Shown here one piece after another: positions 35,701 through 41,612 of a DNA stretch of 64,000 nt (position 1 is the stretch's first letter; every line of letters starts with the position of its first letter). Source of the DNA: Mariniplasma anaerobium (GTDB lineage: Bacteria; Bacillota_I; Bacilli_A; Acholeplasmatales; Acholeplasmataceae); contig NZ_AP024412.1 of assembly GCF_016865445.1 (NCBI RefSeq), forward strand, positions 372,001-436,000, written 5' to 3'. Below the pieces are notes generated by a model. That model was not told the origin of the DNA. It did no database searches and saw nothing but the letters and a program-made list of their open reading frames with translations. A program made the position numbers and the translations under genes.

Positions 35701-36157
35701 TGATCCTGTATTAGATATCTATGATTCATATATTGTTCACAGATTATTATCAGATGCAGTTAGCACAGCTATTACAGTGCCAGCTGGTTCATACATAGCG
35801 GGTAGACCTGAAGATATTAAAGCAGCTGAAATAAATCACTTGATTGAAACTATGGATATATTGGAAGTTACAGATGTTAGTAGTTTTGCAGGTATTACAA
35901 CAGCAGATATTTCTAATCTCAATGGTGGAGCTGGATTATCAGCACAAAATATCGAAGATATAACTGAGACTTCAACAAGTGGACCAAACTTGATTGTATA
36001 TTACTTTATGAGTAATCTAGTAGATCCAGGAAACAACTTATATCCTGATTTAGATCCACTAAGTGTAGAAGCATCAGATGATCCTTATGTAATGTCTGGC
36101 ATTACTAGAGTAAGACTTGAAAGAGCCTCATTAGCAACAGCATTAGCAGCATTATAA
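26792..36157 (+). CDS. Giant CvpA-like membrane protein with tandem repeats (3121 residues)
   Basis: One uninterrupted frame. Residues 1-205 resemble CvpA (colicin V production) membrane proteins: helices at about 8-25, 34-57, 93-120 and 182-201, with FLIGFLRGTRKS after helix 1 and GRLGGGLVGSLRGLVVAF before helix 4. The positive loops (RGTRKS; KKQNDRAK to RLNK) place the termini outside. The remaining 2900 residues are acidic, helical and predicted extracellular, with no C-terminal anchor. Residues about 1730-3016 hold 15 units of 83 or 89 residues with cores HYLGLGTDP, YESLIIHRLISDAV and EISALIEALEEMG. More divergent units occur before them. Start follows GCGGAG. Function is unknown; a surface structural or adhesive role is inferred. 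Confidence 0.8.
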   Translation: MPSFLTIQWAIVGFFVLIHFLIGFLRGTRKSTYFSIVSLIMTVVTIWIVSKLSLNLLFSYGMSFDSLINLINGLTGGAIPVNVITYLVDPQILGVVTAIIDLVIRIIAFIILYPIIKFSLTFTIFKPIWKRIILPILLKKQNDRAKLEYEETNQSNKKFSPKKRLNKNIFGRLGGGLVGSLRGLVVAFVFLVPLLVIAGFASEINNSVNVAIQSQETQLSTGTQVASIIPSEIQDILDNIEEMNNGGLSAIVKDIKVQEKSLDRYIFDTVFTTQIVIEDIKTPINFGNELEHIVGIANILVQNGYLDNYDINNLSSTDIDNAELIFNHIGQSELIGYMIPAAVRYGVENLAPDFLEGVILSDRAASQDALDAFYDISWDEEFSRIFGIADAALTFASVGQWQTYLDQPELLAELTPEEGVLFANILRAFGDLEVLTLVNVALDYATTLEEVQQQITWMEPSEVEGYLQDKFAFVLDDPTFFSGSDGEIYRIAQILETIFSDEFGDSNLSTLVNSFDDPEALIQNQNPEWIGAIISDLVEVQLFIESIPIGVDYAFYTQLKDSMDDTLSDQIISELELIEWDAEINNVGDIYKEALKLGVSAVFGDDVDYYQLIDSIAVDHMDSLRSIVEYIFEGSEVVNVAIELASPILVDKYVTNPEVQEIVMDILSSDPATGVVDFNFGQELNNVLSILESVTKFATTSEIAAISTLETNDLLELVSQLGTLTELEYSDLRTAIYDLQILSRAGESGLSYIASITDIANLYVPDTVELNNDIAVVMDIAYEVASYLNDNSALYPDYQDIDFTDLFADDDFRALFLSTDAEKNSNLIFLNIAHNLKLFSETGSTSEYLSVPDSLINADIDSELWEDEINAFLGAVFDLTSTLGQSPDLELSLKGILDAKNDPTSLAIEVFTQFSDLAVADDAFGSLDSSMILRNSIVKTIDSLGLTLEDSLYGYQLQVPDHLVVDGLLVEGTLTNLIYSIAVLVEDINQTQNLGSIRDVLDYAANTGYLNAILGVSDESIETLIGADLIHGIVSDALLNTDFQSSIVDLLNSAQAIVVFESDILAIDPLLMDGSLIKASEISNILLALRYLGITDTASFSTIGIPTFTNLIGSNIDVVTGEDDFDRVFKANYIYTLLDRILKLDSLGDFVGTTLGDGLGISVVSFDTTPSAAMLADDSVIYEPIEEGKIPKDEFRAMITSLSLLGDLSTIGLNTFTDMIDPSLASDDFTTFIESDFIYTIIARLFEDPAFGDYVGDMLSGAFGDDPITLDMATPEDALGVTGVEEDLMTRYELRQLMVSFDMLGLDGSADISVQTIMDMLDANIDPVSGDDDFARFIESKFIQDKVSQLLLSEQVIELIANSRFVYADFVMPNNSLVTVGTRDRMIKQEIYDLFYGLKLVGLSNFDNVDINLDDITSLTEPEQDQLLASSYLYVTLDLMLKSEASLIVPSDALEAAGNYDGMIKKTEIKDLLSAFSILGESDPASINVDNVTIADLEDMLDLESNIIDQLVSDAIEDNLTTIPITAYNLLGTRISRDELYKMIETLLVLAGGDDQQTLSTLMPIDTDTITTDMLQDIHDVDSRIVDRITSEAIIDSGISIHSLAYDPLSEDDGLGQKLDIQRSELADLIEALDILDIDINNASAIDQSKYTPTNVGLLLDLESLIVYRLISEGIIDQGLQTDESLAQDVIDDNYDPLAIGSDIKVDEMEALVEAMIVLGISNLTDPIDVSSVSVLQLEETHWLGLGIDPSGDVYESRIIHRLISDAVDDNVAVPDAAYMTVDLLDMNKDEVSALIEALKVMGIATLADPINVNALTIVELKDINYLGFGTDPVDEQYDSLTIHRLISDAIVDQLYAGDPLLAPDGVFMTVANEDLLSTEVDALIESLTEMGLLTLGDPIVVDDLTPAQLTEIHYLGLGTDPVLDTYESLIIHRLISDAVVDALYTGDPLLAPDGVFMTISNEDLLPDEVSALIQSLTEMGLNKLSDPILVDDLTPTQLEEIHYLGLGTDPDGDAYESLIIHRLISDAVVDALYTGDPLLAPDGVFMTISNEDLLPDEVSALIQSLTEMGLNKLSDPILVDDLTPAQLTEIHYLGLGTDPVLDTYESLIIHRLISDAVVDALYTGDPLLAPDGVFMTISNEDLLPDEVSALIQSLTEMGLNKLSDPILVDDLTPTQLEEIHYLGLGTDPDGDAYESLIIHRLISDAVVDALYTGDPLLAPDGVFMTVANEDLLAVEISALIQSLTEMGLAKLSDPILVDDLTIDQLQEIHYLGLGINPGTDVYESLIIHRLISDAVVDALYTGDPLLAPDGVFMTVANEDLLAVEISALIVSLTEMGLTKLSDPILVDDLTIDQLQEIHYLGLGTDPDGDAYESLIIHRLISDAVVDALYTGDPLLAPDGVFMTVANEDLLAVEISALIQSLTEMGLTKLSDPILVDDLTIDQLQEIHYLGLGTDPDGDAYESLIIHRLISDAVVDTLYTGDPLLAPTGVFMTPANEDLLAVEISALIQSLTEMGLTKLSDPILVDDLTIDQLRNIHYLGLGTDPVLDVYESLIIHRLISDSVIGTVTVPDDAYMTLAQEDVKAMEISALIEALEEMGLTKLSDPIDVDNLAIAQLQEIHYLGLGTDPGTDTYESLIIHRLISDAVVNSLYANDPLNAPSGVFMTVANEDLLADEISALIEALGVMGLTKLSDPIDVDNLLLSQLTNIHYLGLGTDPVDERYESLIIHRLISDSVIATVTVPDDAYMTLAQEDVKAVEISALIEALDTMGLTKLSDPIDVNGLSVATLKEIHYLGLGTDPGTDVYESLIIHRLVSDAVVDSLYAGNPASAPDGVFMTVANEDLLADEISALIASMEEMGIVSLGASLSFSNPSKDQLQELHYLGLAVDPVTDLYQSLIVHRLISDSVDSSLDVPDDAYMTVAQEDIKVDEISALIEAMTVMGISNLTAGFSFSNPTTTQIQELNYLGLGVDPVLDIYDSYIVHRLLSDAVSTAITVPAGSYIAGRPEDIKAAEINHLIETMDILEVTDVSSFAGITTADISNLNGGAGLSAQNIEDITETSTSGPNLIVYYFMSNLVDPGNNLYPDLDPLSVEASDDPYVMSGITRVRLERASLATALAAL
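31980..35840 (+). repeat. Tandem coding repeats, 249/267 bp
   Basis: The HYLGLG-type core recurs at 32015, 32264, 32531, 32798, 33065, 33332, 33599, 33866, 34133, 34400, 34649, 34916, 35165, 35432 and 35681. Spacings are 249 or 267 bp, all multiples of three. Eight 267-bp steps sit together in the middle; 249 and 267 alternate at the 3' side. Confidence 0.9.
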
Positions 36158-36177
36158 GATTCAATAATTAAATAAAT

Positions 36178-36214
36178 AAAAATCCCAGCTACAGTGTAGT
36201 TGGGATTTTTTCTT
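36178..36214. terminator. Two-way terminator between the giant gene and the M20 gene
   Basis: A 15-bp stem (36178-36192/36196-36210, one G-U pair, AGT loop) has A-rich 5' and T-rich 3' ends, so it can serve both converging genes. Confidence 0.9.
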
Positions 36215-36226
36215 AGTAATCTTAAA

Positions 36227-37660
36227 TTATAATTTTTCAATTAAATTAATATAAAAGTTTGTACCATTAATAACATTTTCTCTAGTAATCTTTTCATCTT
36301 CACCATGAATTAGCTTTAAATCATCTTTACTAACATCCATAGGAGAAAACTTATAGACTCTTTCACATATCTCATGATAATGTCTAGAATCAGAAGTAGC
36401 AACCATTAAGTAAGGTGTTACAACAACATCAGGCCATGTCTTTTTAATTGATTGTCTAACAAGTCCATATGCATCATCTAATATAGAAGTAGTCGTTGCT
36501 TCTGAAACATTAATAACTTCAATCTTAATATCATCATTATGAATAACTCGTCTAATCTTTTTTAAAACTGTTTGACTATCTTCATGTGGTCTTAATCTAT
36601 AATTTATTCCAACAGAAGCTTGATTAGGTAATACATTTAATGCATCGCTTGCACTTGATGTAGTAAAAGCTTGAGTTGTTTTAAACATAGATAATAATTC
36701 ACCACCAGATAGTTTAGCAATCAATTTAACAATTGGTGTGAAAATCCATAGATTTGCGAAAATCATCTTAATAGGAAAACTCTTAGAATAAGGAGCTAAT
36801 GTATTAAATAATACTTTGACAGGTTCAGTTAATTTCAATTTGAAAGTTTTTGATTTATTTAACTTAACAACTGCTTTAGATAATGTAGTTAAAGCTGTAT
36901 TTTTGGGTGGAGTTGAAGCATGACCACCTTTAGAATATGCAGTTAACTTAACATTCATAAATCCTTTTTCAGCAATACCGATAACTGCAGCTTTTTTATC
37001 GACACCAGGGAACATATTAGAAACAATTGCTCCACCTTCGTCTAAAACCATATAAGGTTGGATACCTTCTTTTTTAAAGTGTTCAACCATCAAATGTTGA
37101 GTTTCTCCATTGATTTCTTCATCACCAGAAAAAGAGACATATAAATCACGATTAAAGACTTTTCCATTTTTTAAACTAAACTCTAAGCCTTCCATGACTG
37201 CATTTAAACTGCTCTTTGTATCAAGCGTTCCTCTACCATAAATATAGGTATCATCGATTTTACCACTAAATGGCTCAAATGTCCAATTTCCCTCAACAGG
37301 AACTATATCAAAATGAGCCATTAGAACTGTTGGATCATCTGATTTTTCACCTTTGATATGATATAAAACTCCAGTTCCAATTTCTTTATAAGTAGCATGT
37401 TCATATATTAAAGGATAGCGTTCTTTTAAATGAGCTTTAAAATCAAGAAACGCTTTTTTATTTATCTTTTTTGAATCTGGATAAGATATCGTAGGAATCT
37501 TTATTTTTTGTGATAATGACTCTAAAACTCTAGACTCATCAATCTCATATTTCTTTTTCATTTCTGGATATAATATAGGCTTGAATTGAATAGTTTTAAC
37601 CAATATAATAATAATTAATATAACAAAAATACCAATTAAAACATATAGATAATCATCCAT
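36227..37660 (-). CDS. Membrane-anchored M20-family metallopeptidase
   Basis: A 477-residue zinc-dependent peptidase or deacylase of the M20 family, closest in layout to carboxypeptidase-like/PM20D1-type members. Metal ligands and catalytic residues are in MAHFDIVPV, GRGTLDTKS, SGDEE and LDEGG; a dimerisation domain (about 225-370) interrupts the catalytic domain. One membrane helix (about 4-22) with Asp before and Lys after it suggests the catalytic part is cytoplasmic. It is the last gene of a three-gene operon; its ATG overlaps the stop of the preceding membrane protein gene by one base. Proximity suggests it cleaves a substrate brought in by these membrane proteins, which is inference. 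Confidence 0.82.
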   Translation of the reverse strand: MDDYLYVLIGIFVILIIIILVKTIQFKPILYPEMKKKYEIDESRVLESLSQKIKIPTISYPDSKKINKKAFLDFKAHLKERYPLIYEHATYKEIGTGVLYHIKGEKSDDPTVLMAHFDIVPVEGNWTFEPFSGKIDDTYIYGRGTLDTKSSLNAVMEGLEFSLKNGKVFNRDLYVSFSGDEEINGETQHLMVEHFKKEGIQPYMVLDEGGAIVSNMFPGVDKKAAVIGIAEKGFMNVKLTAYSKGGHASTPPKNTALTTLSKAVVKLNKSKTFKLKLTEPVKVLFNTLAPYSKSFPIKMIFANLWIFTPIVKLIAKLSGGELLSMFKTTQAFTTSSASDALNVLPNQASVGINYRLRPHEDSQTVLKKIRRVIHNDDIKIEVINVSEATTTSILDDAYGLVRQSIKKTWPDVVVTPYLMVATSDSRHYHEICERVYKFSPMDVSKDDLKLIHGEDEKITRENVINGTNFYINLIEKL

Positions 37661-38319
37661 TACTCAATCATTCCTTTCTTATAAAGAATTCTTGAAACAA
37701 CTAATGAAATAATGACACCAACAGGTACCATAATACCAACTAAACCACCACTTCCAGGGACGAATAAGAAGAAGAGAATCATAAAGATAAGTGGAAAAAT
37801 TGCAACTTTAAATCTTTTAGAAATATAAACAATTCCGATTGCTCCAAATAATGCTGGAATCACATTATCAAAAGCAGGCTTTAAGACATCTGATTCTAAA
37901 ATAGGAGCCAATGGAATAATTAAAACAATACCAATAATGATGATTAAAGTAGTTGCGATTGAAGAAGATGCGACAGCAATCGTAGCTAATACGTCACCTT
38001 CATCGGTTCCCTTTTCAACATTTAATGCATCTTGTGCATTAAGTGCAGCAGGAACTTTTAAACTTGTTAAATTACCAGTCACAAAAGCTAGGTAACTACT
38101 ACCAGAACCGAGCATTGGTGTAAAGGTAAACACTTCAATTGTAGTAACGGGCCAAAAGATTACTGCAGTTGCAATAAATCCTGGTAAAAAATTACTAAAG
38201 CTTGGCCAAATACCTGTAAAAATACTTATTGACAAGGGAAGAGATACAAATAATAATAAAGCACCTAACATCCAAATACGTCCTTCAAAATGTATTTGAT
38301 CTTGATATGTTCTTTTCAT
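37660..38319 (-). CDS. Integral membrane protein, partner of the DUF5058-like protein
   Basis: A 219-residue protein with about five or six hydrophobic helices and a polar central loop (LNAQDALNVEKGTDEGD). I do not recognise a characterised family. It starts directly after the stop of the upstream membrane gene, with GGGGGT as ribosome site, and touches the M20 gene downstream. The constant pairing of two small polytopic proteins suggests a two-subunit transporter or channel, with the M20 enzyme acting on the cargo; the sequence shows no ATPase or coupling subunit. Confidence 0.6.
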   Translation of the reverse strand: MKRTYQDQIHFEGRIWMLGALLLFVSLPLSISIFTGIWPSFSNFLPGFIATAVIFWPVTTIEVFTFTPMLGSGSSYLAFVTGNLTSLKVPAALNAQDALNVEKGTDEGDVLATIAVASSSIATTLIIIIGIVLIIPLAPILESDVLKPAFDNVIPALFGAIGIVYISKRFKVAIFPLIFMILFFLFVPGSGGLVGIMVPVGVIISLVVSRILYKKGMIE

Positions 38320-39060
38320 TTATCTTACCCCCAATAAAGCATAAAGTAATGCAAGTGCCATCGATGACATCATCGATAAAGGCAATGCATAATTCTTAAG
38401 CCATTCTTGTTTATATTTTTTAATGATAAAACCAAATATAATAATTAATCCAGCACTAGATAATAAAACCAAAATAGCTAGTATTGAAATATACGTTTCA
38501 TTAGTAACTTCATTAGTTATAGGTGCTACAACATATCCTACAAAAGCTGATATCATACCCAAAAATAAAGCATCCATCATAATGTTTTTCCAAGTAGAAT
38601 CTTTTTCTTTGATCTGATCAAATTTTTTACTAATCTTTTTTAAAAATAAAGGAACAATCAAAAGTGGTGGTATACAACCTAGAGTCATAACCCATAGAGC
38701 AGTTACAATCATATCAGGAGTAATTGATGCACTTCCGATGTTTAAACCAAAAACACCTTTGATAACATTAGTTGCTGCAGGAAGTTCATAAGTTAGCGCA
38801 CCTAATGTGCCTAATCTTAAACCTGCGACCATCGGACCAAATACTTTAGTCAGAATAACAAGTCCAAATAATATAGCCATAGATGGAGCAATTGAAAAGA
38901 TCATAGAAGAAGTGATTGTTTTTCTAATTTGCTCTTTCGTAAATTCAAGTTCAATTGCTCTTTTTCGTGCTTTGAGCAAGAAAACTGTACTTTGTGTTAA
39001 TACATAAAGAAAAATAATTCCTACAATGAGATAAACCCACCAAACATTTAAAAAATCCAT
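38320..39060 (-). CDS. Integral membrane protein, DUF5058-like
   Basis: A 246-residue polytopic protein with about six or seven helices. It resembles, from memory of the family, DUF5058 membrane proteins of Firmicutes; this is tentative. A conserved-looking glycine-rich stretch, GPMVAGLRLGTLGALTYELPAATNVIKG, lies near residue 75-100. It is the first gene of the minus-strand operon. On the minus strand GAGGGAT precedes the ATG, and TATAAT (39102 down to 39097) is a probable -10, with no strong -35. Confidence 0.6.
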   Translation of the reverse strand: MDFLNVWWVYLIVGIIFLYVLTQSTVFLLKARKRAIELEFTKEQIRKTITSSMIFSIAPSMAILFGLVILTKVFGPMVAGLRLGTLGALTYELPAATNVIKGVFGLNIGSASITPDMIVTALWVMTLGCIPPLLIVPLFLKKISKKFDQIKEKDSTWKNIMMDALFLGMISAFVGYVVAPITNEVTNETYISILAILVLLSSAGLIIIFGFIIKKYKQEWLKNYALPLSMMSSMALALLYALLGVR

Positions 39061-39141
39061 TTCGTATCCCTCGATTCATTTTGCTTAATTTAGTATATTA
39101 TACCTTAATTTTTATATTTCATAAATAACATTTTTCAAACT

Positions 39142-39172
39142 AAAAAAAGAGTATCCGATTTGGATACTCTTT
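39142..39172 (-). terminator. Terminator after PPi-PFK
   Basis: GAGTATCC/GGATACTC with flanking AAA/TTT (39146-39156/39162-39172, GATTT loop). On the minus strand it lies just past the stop at 39179 and is followed by a T run (39148-39142). Confidence 0.88.
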
Positions 39173-39178
39173 ACAAAC

Positions 39179-40423
39179 TTATTTTTTTTGAACTCTTATT
39201 TTCTTTAATTTTGCAAATCTAGGAAGACCATCAACTAATTTAGCTTTTGATTCACCTTGAATTAGTGGTAATGCATAATCAATAAATTCTTGTGTAAATC
39301 CTTGACCTCTTGGTTTAATCCATTCTAATGGAAGTTTTTGTTCTTCGTTAGCAGCTTTCTTTAAAGAGATTAATTTATATTTAATCTTATAAGGATTTGA
39401 TGAGACTCTTTCAAAACCAACCATTTTATCAGTTGTTCCTCTTACAGCTGCTTTAACAGCTTTTTGACCAGCTTTAAATGCTTCTTCAACATCAACTTTT
39501 GAAGCTAAGTGAGCTGCAGAGCGTTGTAATAAACTAAATTCAATTGCTCTAACTTTAACATTGATTCTATTTGATACTTCAGTAGCTAATACAGCTGCAG
39601 TTCCACCTAATTGTGCATGACCAAATGCATCAGTCTTTAATTCTTGTAGAGTTTCAGCAATATATTGACCTTTAGCATTTTTAATGCCTTCAGATACTGC
39701 AACTAAAACTTTACCTTTTTCTTTTAAAATTCTTTTGACATCTTCAAAGAATTCTTCTAAATCAAATGCAACTTCAGGTACATAGATTAAGTCAGGACCT
39801 TGTCCTTTATAAGAAGCTAGTGCAGATGCAGCAGTTAACCAACCAGCATTTCTACCCATAACTTCAACGATTGTAATTTGAGGAATTGCATAGACTGTAG
39901 CATCTAGATATAACTCCATAAATGAAGTAGCTACATATTTTGCAGCACTTGCAAATCCTGGAGAATGGTCTGTAATGTTTAAGTCATTATCGATTGTCTT
40001 AGGAACACCCATTACATTACAATCATAACCGGATTTTTTAAAGAATTTTGAAATCTTATTACATGTATCCATTGAATCATTTCCACCATTGTAGAAAAAA
40101 TAACGTATATTGTATTTTTTGAATACTTCAAGTAGACGTTTATAATCTGTATCATCTTTTTTTGGATCAGCTAATTTGTAGCGAACGCTACCAATTGCAG
40201 ATGATGGTGTATTTTTTAATAGTTTAAGTTCTTCAACATCTTCTTGTCTAATATCATAAAACTCTTCGTGTAATACACCTTTAATACCATGAACTGCTCC
40301 ATATACATCAGTAATATTTTCTTGTTTTAAAGCTTCTAAGAAAACACCAGCAGCACTAGAATTAATAACACTTGTTGGACCGCCTGATTGGCCAAGAAGT
40401 GCAGCACCTTTTAAATTTTTCAT
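39179..40423 (-). CDS. pfp: Pyrophosphate-dependent 6-phosphofructokinase
   Basis: It phosphorylates fructose 6-phosphate with PPi, reversibly. Two residues that set the phosphoryl donor are seen: GGNDS, where Asp stands where ATP enzymes have Gly, and VPKTIDND, where Lys stands in place of Gly. Other blocks are GQSGGPTSVIN at the N terminus, VEVMGRNAGWLT and LGGTAAVLA. The length of 414 residues fits the non-allosteric PPi group. It is transcribed away from pfkA, from a shared 186-base intergenic region. PPi-PFK activity is an established trait of acholeplasmas. Confidence 0.9.
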   Translation of the reverse strand: MKNLKGAALLGQSGGPTSVINSSAAGVFLEALKQENITDVYGAVHGIKGVLHEEFYDIRQEDVEELKLLKNTPSSAIGSVRYKLADPKKDDTDYKRLLEVFKKYNIRYFFYNGGNDSMDTCNKISKFFKKSGYDCNVMGVPKTIDNDLNITDHSPGFASAAKYVATSFMELYLDATVYAIPQITIVEVMGRNAGWLTAASALASYKGQGPDLIYVPEVAFDLEEFFEDVKRILKEKGKVLVAVSEGIKNAKGQYIAETLQELKTDAFGHAQLGGTAAVLATEVSNRINVKVRAIEFSLLQRSAAHLASKVDVEEAFKAGQKAVKAAVRGTTDKMVGFERVSSNPYKIKYKLISLKKAANEEQKLPLEWIKPRGQGFTQEFIDYALPLIQGESKAKLVDGLPRFAKLKKIRVQKK

Positions 40424-40539
40424 ATTTTCATCACCGTTTCTTATATTTTTTTTACTTCAACATGTCTATTTTAACATAGATAAATATCTTTTTGTTAAAA
40501 AATCGTTTTCATAAATCGTAAAAAACTAAGTTACATCCG

Positions 40540-40568
40540 TTTAAAAGATATAACATATATGTTATAAT
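40540..40568 (+). promoter_or_regulatory. pfkA promoter with an 18-bp perfect palindrome
   Basis: TTTAAA (40540-40545), 17-bp spacer, TATAAT (40563-40568). TATAACATATATGTTATA (40549-40566) is perfectly self-complementary and fills the spacer and most of the -10, a typical place for a repressor. Confidence 0.6.
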
Positions 40569-40609
40569 AAATATTGGTTAGGATTTGTTACTCGAAGGAG
40601 ATATTAAAT

Positions 40610-41560
40610 ATGAAAATCGCAGTTTTGACTTCCGGCGGTGATGCTCCAGGCATGAATGCTGCAATAAGAGCAGTTGTTCGTTCTGGGACCATGTATGGTC
40701 ATGAAGTTTATGGAGTAAAAGATGGATATAAAGGATTAGTTGAAGATGAGATGATTTTACTTACACATCAATCTGTGTCAGGCATGTTATCTAAAGGCGG
40801 TACTTTTTTAGGTACATCAAGACTTCCTGAATTCAAAGAAATAGAAGTAAGACAAAAAGCTATTGATAATTTAAAAGCTAGAGATATAGAAGCACTTATT
40901 ACAATCGGTGGAGATGGCACATATAGAGGTGCAATGGAATTAGCTAAAATGGGATTAAAAGTTATTGGTTTGCCAGGCACAATTGATAATGATATTCCAG
41001 GAACTGATTTCACGATTGGTTTTAGTACTGCAGTTCAAACGATTGTAGATGCAATCGATAAACTAAGAGATACATCATCATCACATCAAAGAGTAAGTAT
41101 TATTGAAGTGATGGGTAGACATAGTGGTGATTTAGCTGTTTATGCAGGAATTTGTGGGGGTGCTGAGTTTATCATCACACCAGAAAATCCAATGGATAAA
41201 GCAGATATGGTTGCAAAGATTAAAAAATATAAAGGCGAAGGCAGAAGACATGCGATTATCGTTATTACTGAAAAGATATTAGATGTACATGCACTTGCTG
41301 AAGAAATTACAGAAGCAACAGGATTTAGTTCACGTGCAACAGTTTTAGGATATATTCAAAGAGGTGGTCAACCTTGTCCAGAAGATCGTATTTTAGGATC
41401 ACGTATGGGAACTTATGCTGTTGAACTTTTAAATGATGATATTTATGGAGTTTGTGTAGGAATTAGAGATTCAAGAATGGTACACTTACCATTCGCAAAT
41501 ATTATAGGCCAAAAGAGACCAAAAAATGAATTATATTCATTAGTTAAAAAAATCTCTTAA
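40610..41560 (+). CDS. pfkA: ATP-dependent 6-phosphofructokinase
   Basis: It phosphorylates fructose 6-phosphate with ATP. Donor-specific positions are of the ATP type: GGDGTYRG with Gly, and LPGTIDND with Gly. Also seen are LTSGGDAPGMNAAIRA at the N terminus, VEVMGRHSGDLA and LGYIQRGGQP. The 316-residue length is that of Bacillus-type PfkA. The start at 40610 follows GAAGGAGAT; an earlier in-frame start at 40574 has no site. It lies 52 bases before ppdK without a terminator, so the two may share a transcript. Confidence 0.94.
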   Translation: MKIAVLTSGGDAPGMNAAIRAVVRSGTMYGHEVYGVKDGYKGLVEDEMILLTHQSVSGMLSKGGTFLGTSRLPEFKEIEVRQKAIDNLKARDIEALITIGGDGTYRGAMELAKMGLKVIGLPGTIDNDIPGTDFTIGFSTAVQTIVDAIDKLRDTSSSHQRVSIIEVMGRHSGDLAVYAGICGGAEFIITPENPMDKADMVAKIKKYKGEGRRHAIIVITEKILDVHALAEEITEATGFSSRATVLGYIQRGGQPCPEDRILGSRMGTYAVELLNDDIYGVCVGIRDSRMVHLPFANIIGQKRPKNELYSLVKKIS

Positions 41561-41612
41561 TGAAATTGTGTTTAATAAAAAAAATATATAAAAGATAGAA
41601 AGGAAATTATAA

